A stretch of DNA of 64,000 bases from the NCBI GenBank assembly GCA_024637145.1, contig JAGXFQ010000008.1, positions 1 through 64,000 on the forward strand. The letters run 5' to 3'. The translations under genes and the position numbers were made by a program. The stretch is from Desulfobulbaceae bacterium (GTDB lineage Bacteria > Desulfobacterota > Desulfobulbia > Desulfobulbales > SURF-16). The notes under the pieces are model-generated. The model did not search any database. It had not been told where the DNA came from and was given only the letters and a program-made list of their open reading frames with translations. Shown one piece after another: positions 26,261 to 35,175 of the stretch (its first letter is position 1; the number at the start of each line of letters is the position of its first letter).

Positions 26261-26649
26261 GGTAAAGAAAACTTATGGCCAGCCCGTGCGAGAACCTGAC
26301 CATCTCAATAAGATATACTGTTAAATGAGCCTGATCCCCCAGCACCTCCATTGCCGCACAATGGAGTCCGAAACCAGACGCGCCCCCGGCCTTCTTTATC
26401 AAACTCTCTGTGAAGAAGGCCCTCTATTATTTTACAAAAAAGATGTAAATCTTTACCCTTAAACAGCCACAACTACCAGCAAAAAATAGCACCGCCACCC
26501 CAGGCCCTTACTCATGAGGCCGGCCAGGAAGAAAAGTGGGCCAGCAGGAAAAGGAAACCCTTGCCGCTCCGCGCAGCCTTTGGTGGGCCTGAAAGAGAGC
26601 GCAGCCCCTGGGTTGCGCTCTCTTTCTCACCAGGACAAGGAGTTCCAGA
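26261..26649. other. Intergenic region with two hairpins
   Basis: 389 non-coding bases downstream of the GGGtGRT gene. One hairpin, GGCCTTCTT...AAGAAGGCC, sits at about 26389-26423. The second is listed separately as a probable terminator. Confidence 0.5.
26591..26626 (-). terminator. Probable terminator hairpin of the GGGtGRT operon
   Basis: GAAAGAGAGCGCA and its exact complement around a short loop, just past the GGGtGRT stop codon. There is no long T run on the minus strand, so it may be weak or act as an mRNA-stabilising end. Confidence 0.55.
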
Positions 26650-27645
26650 TCAGGAGGCCTGCTCCAGGGCGACGCTTACCGCCACCGTAGCACCCACCAT
26701 GGGATTGTTACCCATGCCGATCAACCCCATCATCTCCACATGGGCAGGCACCGAGGAGGAACCGGCAAACTGGGCATCGGAATGCATGCGCCCCATGGTA
26801 TCGGTCATGCCGTAAGAGGCGGGTCCGGCCCCCATATTGTCAGGATGCAGGGTGCGGCCGGTGCCGCCGCCCGAGGCCACGGAAAAATATTTCTTGCCCT
26901 GCTGGATGCACTCCTTCTTATAGGTGCCGGCCACCGGATGCTGGAAGCGGGTGGGATTGGTGGAGTTGCCGGTGATGGAGACATCCACCCCCTCCAGGTG
27001 GTTGATGGCCACGCCCTCGCGGACATCATCGGCGCCATAGCAACGCACCTTGCCACGATCGCCCTCAGAGTAGACGGTCTCCGCAACAATGCGCACCTCG
27101 CCCTTGCTGTAGTCAAAGGCGGTCTTGACATGGGTGAAGCCATTGATGCGGGCGATGATATGGGCGGCATCCTTGCCCAGACCGTTCAAGATGACCTTGA
27201 GGGGCGCCTTGCGCACCCGGTTGGCGCTCTTGGCGATACCAATGGCGCCTTCGGCAGCGGCAAAGGACTCATGACCCGCCAGGAAAGCGAAACATTTAGT
27301 CTCATCACGCAGGAGCATGGCGCCCAGGTTGCCATGGCCGAGCCCCACCTGGCGATCCGCGGCCACAGAGCCGGGGATGCAAAAGCTCTGCAGTCCCTCG
27401 CCCAGGGCAGCGGCGATATCAGCGGCCACGGTGAGTCCCTTTTTGATGGCAATGGCGGCGCCCACCGTGTAGGCCCAGCAGGCATTCTCAAAACAGATGG
27501 GCTGGATCCCCTTGACCAGGGTGTAGACATCCACCCCATACTCTTCGCAGATCTGCCGCGCCTCCTCTAGTGAAGAGATGCCATACTGCGCAAGCACCGG
27601 CGTGATCTGGTTGATTCTTCTCTCGTATCCTTCAAACAATGACAT
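26650..27645 (-). CDS. GGGtGRT protein
   Basis: 331 residues. The motif GGGTGRTLHPDNMG that names the family is present around residue 265. Members are found in anaerobes next to a NifU-like scaffold, exactly as here, and are thought to act in metal-cluster or related metabolism, though the biochemical role is not established. No signal peptide or membrane helix; Gly/Ala-rich and probably cytosolic. It starts 17 bases after the scaffold stop, so the two are one operon. Confidence 0.85.
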   Translation of the reverse strand: MSLFEGYERRINQITPVLAQYGISSLEEARQICEEYGVDVYTLVKGIQPICFENACWAYTVGAAIAIKKGLTVAADIAAALGEGLQSFCIPGSVAADRQVGLGHGNLGAMLLRDETKCFAFLAGHESFAAAEGAIGIAKSANRVRKAPLKVILNGLGKDAAHIIARINGFTHVKTAFDYSKGEVRIVAETVYSEGDRGKVRCYGADDVREGVAINHLEGVDVSITGNSTNPTRFQHPVAGTYKKECIQQGKKYFSVASGGGTGRTLHPDNMGAGPASYGMTDTMGRMHSDAQFAGSSSVPAHVEMMGLIGMGNNPMVGATVAVSVALEQAS

Positions 27646-27662
27646 GTTCCTTCTCCTTGGGC

Positions 27663-28355
27663 CTATTCCTTGCGGGGGTCAATGGTTTTTACGGCTTCAG
27701 AAAAGCGTCCGTAGGTGCCGGAGGCATCTTCCAGGGCCTTGTTGGCATCCACCCCTTTTTTGATGGCATCCATCATCAGACCGAGGTGCACGAACTTATA
27801 ACCGATGATCTCGTCATTGCTGTCCAGGCCAATCTCCTGGACGTAGCCTTCGGCCATCTCCAGATAGCGGGGCCCTTTTAAGGCAGTGCCATACATGGAA
27901 CCGGTTACGGAACGGAGCCCCTTGCCCAGATCCTCAAGGCCGGCGCCGATGGGCAGGCCTCCCTCTGAAAAGGCGGACTGGCTGCGGCCATAGACGATCT
28001 GCTGAAAGAGCTCGCGCATGGCAACATTGATGGCGTCACAGACCAGGTCGCTGTTTAAGGCCTCCAAAATGGTCTTGCCGGGCAGGATCTCAGCAGCCAT
28101 GGCCGCTGAATGGGTCATGCCGGTGCAGCCCACCGTCTCGATAAGGGCCTCTTCGACAATGCCCTTTTTGATATTGAGGGTGAGTTTACAGGCGCCCTGA
28201 TGCGGGGCGCACCAGCCAATGCCGTGGGTCAGACCGCTGACATCGCCAATCTGCTTGACCTGCGTCCAGCCGCCCTCCTGGGGGATAGGGGCGGGCCCGT
28301 TTTGCGGCCCCTTGGCCACACAACACATTTCTTCAACTTCGGGAGAATAAATCAT
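27663..28355 (-). CDS. NifU/IscU-like iron-sulfur scaffold protein (GGGtGRT partner)
   Basis: 230 residues from the ATG at 28355 (GGAG seven bases or so upstream); the track's extra 69 residues are rejected. The segment VGCTGMTHSAAMAAEI resembles the cysteine loop of IscU/NifU N-terminal domains, and further Cys occur in MCCVAKG, GWCAPH and SDLVCDA. This family gives cluster-assembly scaffolds; pairing with GGGtGRT suggests a dedicated, non-housekeeping client. It lies between the cytochrome operon and the window's left half, which may or may not be meaningful. Confidence 0.82.
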   Translation of the reverse strand: MIYSPEVEEMCCVAKGPQNGPAPIPQEGGWTQVKQIGDVSGLTHGIGWCAPHQGACKLTLNIKKGIVEEALIETVGCTGMTHSAAMAAEILPGKTILEALNSDLVCDAINVAMRELFQQIVYGRSQSAFSEGGLPIGAGLEDLGKGLRSVTGSMYGTALKGPRYLEMAEGYVQEIGLDSNDEIIGYKFVHLGLMMDAIKKGVDANKALEDASGTYGRFSEAVKTIDPRKE

Positions 28356-28662
28356 GGTTTTTACTCCATAATGGATTTTACCTGGGGATAACAGCCCTGG
28401 CGCCTGATGCACATGGTTTCTCTGTGCCGGCCCGGCCACCCGGCAAGGCGGAAGCCGATCAGATGGCCAGGGCCGGCAGCAGTCACCCCTCCATATAACC
28501 GATCTGCAAAAAAAATCCAGCGCAGAGCAGCCCAAGACTCTTTCCAGCCCGTCTTGGTTCAAGCTTGGCGGTTAGCCATTGGTAAGCAAATGATCTTCTG
28601 GGAAGATTTTTCCCTGGGCACCAACAAGACGAGCAGGAATCAGGCCTGCCCCTGAGAAGGAG
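28356..28662. other. Intergenic region
   Basis: 307 bases between the end of the cytochrome gene run and the scaffold gene. I see no terminator hairpin with a T run, and no RNA gene. The scaffold promoter should be here. Confidence 0.35.
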
Positions 28663-29181
28663 TTAGACTTTGAACTCCGCCAAGCGGCGGCAAGCCTCTT
28701 GCTGAGACGGAGAGAGTTTGCTCTGATCCAGGTCCTGGAGACCAGACTGGATCAGAGCCACACGTCCCTGCAGCTCAACAATGCTCTCATTCACCACGGC
28801 AACAAAATCCTGAAGGGTATCATTCTGCCGCAAATTGACTTGAACGGTGAGATCGCCCCCACCCACCCGACGCAGGTCTTTCTCCACATGGTAGAGGGGG
28901 CCTGCTATCTTCTGGGGCAGAAACAGGGCAAGGGATATGCCGCTCAGCAGGCTCACCGCAGAGCCTGCCAAAATCACCGGCAACAGCAGGTCACTGACCC
29001 GGCGTACCGTAATGTGGGCCGTATAAAAAGAATCACCGATCTCTTGGCGCCCATAAAAATAGAGGATAAGGGCTGCCACGCCAGCACAGAGAAGCACTGT
29101 CCCAGCAATCCGCACCAGAAGCCAGCGCTGAAACTTATTTTTTACAGCCATATTCAACTTCTTTCTCTGATATTTTTCCAT
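28663..29181 (-). CDS. HAMP-only two-helix membrane protein
   Basis: 172 residues. Two membrane helices (about 20-43 and 68-90, the latter VILAGSAVSLLSGISLALFL) bracket a very short outside loop. A HAMP domain follows (KIAGPLYHVEKDLRRVGGGDL), then a helical tail of about 70 residues that ends without kinase, cyclase or receptor signalling domain. AAGGAAGG precedes the ATG. It is the last gene of the cytochrome run. A stand-alone HAMP could act as a subunit of another sensor or as a structural membrane anchor; I cannot tell which. Confidence 0.8.
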   Translation of the reverse strand: MEKYQRKKLNMAVKNKFQRWLLVRIAGTVLLCAGVAALILYFYGRQEIGDSFYTAHITVRRVSDLLLPVILAGSAVSLLSGISLALFLPQKIAGPLYHVEKDLRRVGGGDLTVQVNLRQNDTLQDFVAVVNESIVELQGRVALIQSGLQDLDQSKLSPSQQEACRRLAEFKV

Positions 29182-29202
29182 AACGGCCTTCCTTGCTCCA
29201 TA

Positions 29203-30369
29203 TTAGCCAAAATTACGATGACAGCCCAGACAGAGTTCTTTGCGACTTGCCCGGGTCAAACGATACTCATGCTCTGAGGCATGGGCCTGATGACAGGACA
29301 TGCAGCTCAAACGACCATCAGCCAAGGTCTGATAATCAGGGGGGATAACCATACCGGCCTTGGGAGCGATATCCACCGGATGTGAACGTACTCCATGGGA
29401 CTGGGGGTGACAGCCGACACAGACGGTTATTGTCAAAGAGCGACTGTCCGTCAAGGCAAGATGATCCGCAGGGGTTTTGGCAGCCATGCCATCCCCCATT
29501 GTCCTTAAGGCCTGCTGAGCACTTTGGCCCAGCCGCATGGTGACCGGCTGATTGCCGGCAAAGTGGGCAAAAAAACGGCCCTCCTGTTGATAAAAGGCGG
29601 CCTGCAGCGCCACGTTGTCCGGGGCCGCAGCAGGTTGCCGGGCCGCCCTGGCAAAGAAATTCCTGGTGGAGAGAGTCATGGCCGGGGAACTCACCTCATT
29701 GCCGGCAATATCCCGGGAGACAGCGACAAATTTGTACTCCCGGTTAGCAGCCAGGCCGGCAAGGGTGATCTCATGGTCAGTGGCCCAGCAATGATCCACT
29801 GCGGTTGTCGAACTGAGCTCTTCTTTGCCAAAAAACAGCTGAGCATTGGCAAGGCGGTTCGTCTTCCAGGCAATACGGGCCGAAACAAAAACCCCTTTTT
29901 TTACCTCCACCAGGTGCAGGTCTGAAATTTTTCCCTCCCCAGGTGGCCCTGGAAGAGGTGGTAATTGGTCAAGGGCGGGCAGCGCCACCTCCTGCGCCAG
30001 GATCTTGCCGCTGCCCGCCGTGGCCAAAAGAGCAATGGTCGTGCCTGCCAAAGAGGAGGGTAACTCAAACCAATGCTCCTTATTTTCCTGACAGGCCCTG
30101 GCAAACCAGGAGACCTCATCTGGGAAATCTTCAGCAACCACAGCCGGCTCCGCAGAAGAGAGCCCACCCCTGACATGGCAGACAGCGCAATTATTTTCGA
30201 GAAAAGGGGCATGCACATAGAGTTTGGTATCACTCTGTTGACAGACATCCCCATGGCAGCGGCAACACTGGGCCGGCATGATGGTGTCGCCGGCCTCACT
30301 CTGCTCTGCAGAAAAAAAGAGCCCCAGTAAGGCAGCGATCACCAAGAGAGGTATCTGCAATCTATACAT
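29203..30369 (-). CDS. Pentaheme cytochrome c with an internal fibronectin type III-like domain
   Basis: 388 residues from the ATG at 30369; the track's TTG is seven codons upstream. A signal peptide (IPLLVIAALLGLFFSAEQSEAG) is followed by two CXXCH motifs (CCRCH, CAVCH). A beta-sandwich of FN3 type then occupies about 150-245 (ARIAWKTNRLANAQLFFG, LAANREYKFVAVSRD), and three more heme motifs close the chain (CVGCH, CMSCH, CLGCH). FN3 domains normally mediate protein-protein or glycan contacts, so this could dock the heme parts to a partner. It follows the YVTN lipoprotein by 38 bases. Confidence 0.88.
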   Translation of the reverse strand: MYRLQIPLLVIAALLGLFFSAEQSEAGDTIMPAQCCRCHGDVCQQSDTKLYVHAPFLENNCAVCHVRGGLSSAEPAVVAEDFPDEVSWFARACQENKEHWFELPSSLAGTTIALLATAGSGKILAQEVALPALDQLPPLPGPPGEGKISDLHLVEVKKGVFVSARIAWKTNRLANAQLFFGKEELSSTTAVDHCWATDHEITLAGLAANREYKFVAVSRDIAGNEVSSPAMTLSTRNFFARAARQPAAAPDNVALQAAFYQQEGRFFAHFAGNQPVTMRLGQSAQQALRTMGDGMAAKTPADHLALTDSRSLTITVCVGCHPQSHGVRSHPVDIAPKAGMVIPPDYQTLADGRLSCMSCHQAHASEHEYRLTRASRKELCLGCHRNFG

Positions 30370-30407
30370 AACAATCCATCTTCCTATCAAAAATGCCTAT
30401 GGGCTCT

Positions 30408-31865
30408 TTAATCGATAACCAGAAGGTCAGCCGGCCTAGAGCCGAGTTCAATGGTGGCAGCCAGCCTGTTTGAAGTCTGGTCAATAACGGAAAGGACACC
30501 GTCATCCTGGGCCGCCACATAGAGCCATTTGCTCTGCTCAGAGGCAGCCATCTCCAGAGGAGCGCTGCCCACAGATACGGTCCTGGCCACCCGCTGTTGC
30601 CGGACAAGAAGAAGGGAGACTGAACTGCTCCGGTAATTGCTGACATAGAGGGTATTATTATTTTTCAGCAGGCGACGCGGCGCCAAACCAACGGCCACCC
30701 TTTTCACGAGCTGGTGGCTCTGGAGATCAAATATGCCAACATTATTGGCGCCCTGCTCTGCCACATAGAGAAAGTCATCATCCACCAGCAGGCCATCAGG
30801 ACTGCTGCCCACCAGCAGGGTCTCTCTGGTCTCCAGGCTCTCAGGATCAAGAAAATAGATCTTCTGGTCCAGGGCGGAGGAAAGAATAAGCTGATTCGTA
30901 GCGCCATGCCAGACCAAGTGACGAGGGTGGTAGCCAAGGCGCACCCGGTTCGCCATGGAACCCTGATCAAGATCCATCCGGATGAGATTATTGCCCCCCT
31001 CATCCACGATATAGCCCCAGTTGCCATGGGGACTCATGAAATAGGAGGGCGAGATGGTCATGGGTATCTTGAACTGATCGACAATGCGGTTGGTGGCGGT
31101 CTCCACCACCGTGATGGCGCCCTGCTGTTCAGAAAGGACGTAGAGCCTCTTCCTGGCCGCCGAGTAGGCCATATGGGAGGGCCCACCGGCAATGGCCAGG
31201 GAAGCGGACACCCGATTACGATCCGTATTGACCAGATAGAGGGTATCAATATCGGGGCAACTGACATAGGCCAGATCCGCCAACAGGGGTTTCTTAGGGG
31301 CCAACACCCTCATCTGCGCGGTAAAGCGTGATTCTCTGGCCAAAGAGGCCTTGTCGTCCCAGGAAACAATCAAGGTCCGGCTTTCCCCTGGCTGCAGCTG
31401 GAAATCACCCGGCAGCGGAAGATCAAGAACGGGTTGATCAAGGGCCAGAATAATTTTTTTACCCCCCCGCAACAGGGCCGCCTTTTCCAGACCAAGACGC
31501 AGAAAACGGTACTCTGCAGCGGCCACCGCTCCGCGGGCCAGAAAGCGCTGGCCGCTGCCTATCTGGGCAGCACCCAGCTCCCTGCTGCCACCGGCCAGGG
31601 GCACCACAGCAACCTCACCAACCAGGGCCGCAGAGGAGAGCCTCAGCCAGGCCTCGCCGCCATTTTCTTCGGCCAGCTGGACAAAGACCGTGACCAGGGC
31701 CTCATGGGCCGCCGGCGGGCGGGCCGCCAGCAGTGGCGACGACCCGCCGCCGCCCGTAACTACACACCCGGCCAGGACCAGCGCCATGGCCAGCAGCACC
31801 AGGGTGAGGCCCGGCCCCCATGCCCGTCTGCGACCGCCTGGTGGCCCGAAAATTTCTCTCTTCAT
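30408..31865 (-). CDS. YVTN beta-propeller lipoprotein
   Basis: 485 residues. Arg-rich n-region, hydrophobic core and lipobox LVLAGC (Cys 34). Residues about 55-200 form an unassigned beta-rich domain, and about 205-485 form a YncE-like seven-bladed propeller (RLYVLSEQQGAITVVETATNRIV, KWLYVAAQDDGVLSVIDQ). Such propellers often sit beside multiheme cytochromes and may scaffold them or hold them at the surface. No heme motif or catalytic residue is visible. It is in the run between the octaheme and pentaheme genes. Confidence 0.87.
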   Translation of the reverse strand: MKREIFGPPGGRRRAWGPGLTLVLLAMALVLAGCVVTGGGGSSPLLAARPPAAHEALVTVFVQLAEENGGEAWLRLSSAALVGEVAVVPLAGGSRELGAAQIGSGQRFLARGAVAAAEYRFLRLGLEKAALLRGGKKIILALDQPVLDLPLPGDFQLQPGESRTLIVSWDDKASLARESRFTAQMRVLAPKKPLLADLAYVSCPDIDTLYLVNTDRNRVSASLAIAGGPSHMAYSAARKRLYVLSEQQGAITVVETATNRIVDQFKIPMTISPSYFMSPHGNWGYIVDEGGNNLIRMDLDQGSMANRVRLGYHPRHLVWHGATNQLILSSALDQKIYFLDPESLETRETLLVGSSPDGLLVDDDFLYVAEQGANNVGIFDLQSHQLVKRVAVGLAPRRLLKNNNTLYVSNYRSSSVSLLLVRQQRVARTVSVGSAPLEMAASEQSKWLYVAAQDDGVLSVIDQTSNRLAATIELGSRPADLLVID

Positions 31866-31898
31866 TTTTTTAAGCGCCCCCGCTCTTGTCAGGATGTT

Positions 31899-33200
31899 TT
31901 AAAAGGTCTTGCGATAGGTGGTCAGTCCACTGTCCACTACGTTCATCCAGCTGTCATCACTGCCGTGAAAATGACACAAACCGCAATAGATTCTCGGCTT
32001 ACCCCCCTGTATGGGAGTTCCATAGGTGATGTTATGGCATCTGGAGCAGGACACGGGTGGGCCCGGATAGGGGGCGTCACTGGAGTCATGATGAACATAC
32101 CGCCACTGGTCGGCCGAGCCGCCGACAGCGGCGGCGTCATCCTTATGACATTGCCGGCACAGAGCCCCCATGGCATTGATACTGGTAATGGTGGCATTGA
32201 GCGCGCTGCCATTCACCCGCCTCCGCAGCAGCATGATATTGGGCGAACCATGGGGCTCATGGCAGTCGAGACAGGAAAGGACGAAATTACCATTGGCAAT
32301 GGCGGTGGCATAGGGGGCACGGGCATCAAGATTAGGAGGGGTACCATCTCGAGCTCCTCCACCGTGTTTTTCACCACCAATCGACAACCAGTCGATTTCA
32401 CGCAAGGTTCCCAGTGTTGTACTGGGGATAGAGGTGTTACTCACATTATGGCAATCCGTACAAAAGCCGACATAATCCGGAGTTTTCGCGCTATCTGCGA
32501 CGGGAGAGATCCCATCAGGCTCCCTGTTACCTCCATATGTCGAGTAAGGAGGTTCATAACTGTCTGAGGCCATGGTCTCGCTCTCCCCCCACAGAGCAAA
32601 GTGATCTCTGGGCTTGGAGATAGCACTGGAAAGCGGAGTAAGGAAATCCTCATAATTTCTCTTGGCCAGGTGGGGATTATGGCAGGCGTTGCAGGGGTTG
32701 GAATCGGCACTATACCACGGCGCCATGGCAGCGCCATCTCCGGTGGTCATAAAAGTCTGAATATCCGCCAGATCATGGTAGGAGGTCTGGTTAAAGGCCT
32801 CCCTGATGGCTTGCACCCCTCCTGAGGCCCCACCAAAAGTTTCGCTGTAATCCTCATTAGTCACCGGCTGCACCGAGGCGCCGACGCTGTGGCAGTAAAA
32901 ACAGAAATTGTCAGCCACATCGTAGGAGCCGGGAAGAGACGTGCCGCTATTAAAATTGGTGGCAAAGAGGGTGTAAGGACTTGGTCCACCCGGGGGCAGA
33001 GGCTCGCTGCCGGCAATACTGGCATGCATCTCGTGACAATGGGCGCAATTACCTCTGGCGTAGCCGGTCATTCCCGAGCGCTTAACGCCATAGCTATTTG
33101 AGCCATGGGCGGAGTTCAAATAGTCCCCGGCCCAAAGGGGTGCGGGTAGCAGGAAGAGCCCGGCCAGGGCCACCATATTTAATCTTTGGCAGTATGACAT
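31899..33200 (-). CDS. Octaheme c-type cytochrome
   Basis: 433 residues from the ATG at 33200, giving signal peptide MSYCQRLNMVALAGLFLLPAPLWA. The track's GTG is three codons upstream, and an alternative ATG at 33176 sits just after the previous gene's stop. Eight CXXCH motifs: CAHCH, CFYCH, CNACH, CTDCH, CLDCH, CRQCH, CSRCH, CGLCH. The first, CAHCHEMHAS, has the nearby His seen in extracellular cytochromes. Heme density is low (one per about 50 residues), as in filament-forming or surface cytochromes, so it could be a second filament subunit or a cap. It overlaps the OmcS-like gene by 22 bases, which suggests coupled translation. Confidence 0.88.
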   Translation of the reverse strand: MSYCQRLNMVALAGLFLLPAPLWAGDYLNSAHGSNSYGVKRSGMTGYARGNCAHCHEMHASIAGSEPLPPGGPSPYTLFATNFNSGTSLPGSYDVADNFCFYCHSVGASVQPVTNEDYSETFGGASGGVQAIREAFNQTSYHDLADIQTFMTTGDGAAMAPWYSADSNPCNACHNPHLAKRNYEDFLTPLSSAISKPRDHFALWGESETMASDSYEPPYSTYGGNREPDGISPVADSAKTPDYVGFCTDCHNVSNTSIPSTTLGTLREIDWLSIGGEKHGGGARDGTPPNLDARAPYATAIANGNFVLSCLDCHEPHGSPNIMLLRRRVNGSALNATITSINAMGALCRQCHKDDAAAVGGSADQWRYVHHDSSDAPYPGPPVSCSRCHNITYGTPIQGGKPRIYCGLCHFHGSDDSWMNVVDSGLTTYRKTF

Positions 33201-34255
33201 ATAATACACCCGTTAGTGACACCTGGCGCTGGCCAGTTCTTATAATCCCACCGCAAAATACCACCATAGGGCGAACCATGGGCGCGGTGACAGGAGAGGC
33301 ACATGACTATGGCGTCACCGGCAGTAGTGAGAACAGTGCCAAGGACTCCCCTGCTCAAATCGTTACTGGCAAGCGGGACACTTGGCTGATAGGCATTAAC
33401 ACCACTCCCACCATAGTCGCCAAACTCCTTGGCCTTCACACTATACATATCAAAATCGGTGGGATGGCGAATCCAGGGACTTTCCATAGAATCTGAGGCC
33501 GCAACATTGGCATGAAAATGGCCATGGCACTCGGCACAGAGGGCGCTGATGGTCACCGGGTTGTCATTTACATCAACAGTAGGGGTATTTTCCAAAGAGC
33601 GGTCTATGCCATAATATTGATTATGGAGTAAGTCCGTAGGCGCCTTCTCCCAGGTGGAATCCTCAATACCCTTGAGACCAAGCAGCATTCGATAACTATT
33701 TGCAAGATCGCTCCCATCCATCATCGCACCATTTTCAGCTTTGGACTGACCATGATGGGCGCCGCTCACGGCCCCATAATCGGTAGCCTGACCTCTGTCC
33801 CCATGACAGCCATAGGTGCCGGCACAGGTGAGCTGGTACAAAGGTTCTGGGTCGGTGGAGCCGGGCGGCAGGTTGCCGTGCGGAAAGTCTTCAGCTGCCA
33901 GCCCTACGACGTTATGACCGGACCGGTCATTCGTGCTGACCCAGTAGAAATTGCCGCCAGCCAGAGTATCGGTACCGTAAGTGGGACCGCCGCTGTCAAA
34001 AACATAGGGCACCGCGCCGCCACTGTTGACGCCCTGATGACAACCCACGCAATCGGTGTTGAGCAAGCCCTTATTGGGACCACCGGTGTAGTCTTTTGTC
34101 GCCCCACTCATGGTATAGGCCATGGATACGCCGGCCTGGCTGTTATGCATGGTATGGCAATCCACACAGGGTCCGGAAACCTTGGCCAGGGCCAGGCCAG
34201 GCACGCCGAGCAGGAGTGCTACCCACATCAATGCATTTTTCCCAGGACCCATCAT
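33179..34255 (-). CDS. OmcS-like hexaheme cytochrome (candidate extracellular filament subunit 1)
   Basis: 358 residues with a signal peptide (NALMWVALLLGVPGLALA). Six heme sites are in an order matching Geobacter OmcS as I remember it: CVDCHTMHNS at the mature N-terminus, CVGCHQ, an unusual CAGTYGCH (five residues between cysteines), CAECH, CLSCHRAHGS and a C-terminal CIICHTAKD. Between them are the GHNVVG segment, NSYRMLLGLKG and WIRHPTDFD, also reminiscent of OmcS. OmcS-type proteins polymerise into heme-wired nanowires outside the cell. A close paralogue lies at 46988-48082. AAGGAT precedes two adjacent ATGs. Confidence 0.88.
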   Translation of the reverse strand: MMGPGKNALMWVALLLGVPGLALAKVSGPCVDCHTMHNSQAGVSMAYTMSGATKDYTGGPNKGLLNTDCVGCHQGVNSGGAVPYVFDSGGPTYGTDTLAGGNFYWVSTNDRSGHNVVGLAAEDFPHGNLPPGSTDPEPLYQLTCAGTYGCHGDRGQATDYGAVSGAHHGQSKAENGAMMDGSDLANSYRMLLGLKGIEDSTWEKAPTDLLHNQYYGIDRSLENTPTVDVNDNPVTISALCAECHGHFHANVAASDSMESPWIRHPTDFDMYSVKAKEFGDYGGSGVNAYQPSVPLASNDLSRGVLGTVLTTAGDAIVMCLSCHRAHGSPYGGILRWDYKNWPAPGVTNGCIICHTAKD

Positions 34256-34264
34256 ATCCTTCCC

Positions 34265-35167
34265 CTAGCGGCGAAACACCTGAACCCGGCTATTGCCCTC
34301 ATCAACGACACAGAGCCGGCCCCAGGGATCGAAACGGATCTCCATAGGGTAATAGAGCTGCCGCGGGCCATGACCCTTGCCAAGAAAGCGCTGTTTGAGC
34401 TTGGCCTGGCGATCCAGCACCACTATCTCCCCCGCATGGCGATCCAAAACATAGATGAGGCCGCCAGCATCCACGGCCAGGGACACCGGAAATTTCACCA
34501 GGGCCGAGATATCGAGACGTTTAGTGATCCGACCGTTATCCAGATAGACATAAAGCCATTTTTCCTGCTGGCCCAGGGCCCAGATCTGCTCGCCGACAAT
34601 CTTGAAATCGACAATACCGCCGCTGCCCTGGGGCAGGGGGAAACGCTGCTCAATATTGAAGGATTCGGAAAGACGGCAGATCTGGCCGCTGGCGCGATCA
34701 AGTAGGTAGAGTCGATCGCCGGCCATTTCCAACCGGTCCACCACCAGTTGCCGGCCGCCGTCCCGCACCGCCACCCGGCTCGTTGCCTGGCGGGCAAAGT
34801 CGATTCGGGTCAGGGAATTCTTGCCCTTTTCCGCAATGAGCAGCACAGCCTCACTGAGACGCACCATGTCAAAGGGCTTGTCCAGGCCCTCCTCCGGGCT
34901 GAAGACCTGGAGAAAGACACCTTGGTCATCAAAGGAGAGCAGTCTCCCTCCCTTACTGTCCACCATGTAATAGCGCTTCTTGTCACCATCCACGTAGAGC
35001 GCTGTGGGCAGAGCATCACCGGCGCTTTGGTCACTTAAACTAAAGGCCAGCTTCCAGGGGACCTGGTCGGCGGCCCTGGCCTGGCCGCATAAACTCAGAC
35101 AGAAGAGGAACGCCCCTATCCCGGCTGCAGACCACAAACATCTTTTATCAATTACCATGGTAGCCAT
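34265..35167 (-). CDS. Secreted NHL-repeat beta-propeller
   Basis: 300 residues from the ATG at 35167 (GGGGGG six bases upstream). The signal peptide (AAGIGAFLFCLSLCGQARA) is followed by a six-bladed NHL propeller with repeats such as ALYVDGDKKRYYMVDSKGGRLLSFD and the terminal IRFDPWGRLCVVDEGNSRVQVF. NHL proteins are regular neighbours of multiheme cytochromes in metal-reducing bacteria and are thought to scaffold them. It sits directly between the 16-heme and OmcS-like genes with gaps of 8 and 9 bases, so the stoichiometry is probably tied to them. Confidence 0.87.
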   Translation of the reverse strand: MATMVIDKRCLWSAAGIGAFLFCLSLCGQARAADQVPWKLAFSLSDQSAGDALPTALYVDGDKKRYYMVDSKGGRLLSFDDQGVFLQVFSPEEGLDKPFDMVRLSEAVLLIAEKGKNSLTRIDFARQATSRVAVRDGGRQLVVDRLEMAGDRLYLLDRASGQICRLSESFNIEQRFPLPQGSGGIVDFKIVGEQIWALGQQEKWLYVYLDNGRITKRLDISALVKFPVSLAVDAGGLIYVLDRHAGEIVVLDRQAKLKQRFLGKGHGPRQLYYPMEIRFDPWGRLCVVDEGNSRVQVFRR

Positions 35168-35175
35168 TTCCCCCC

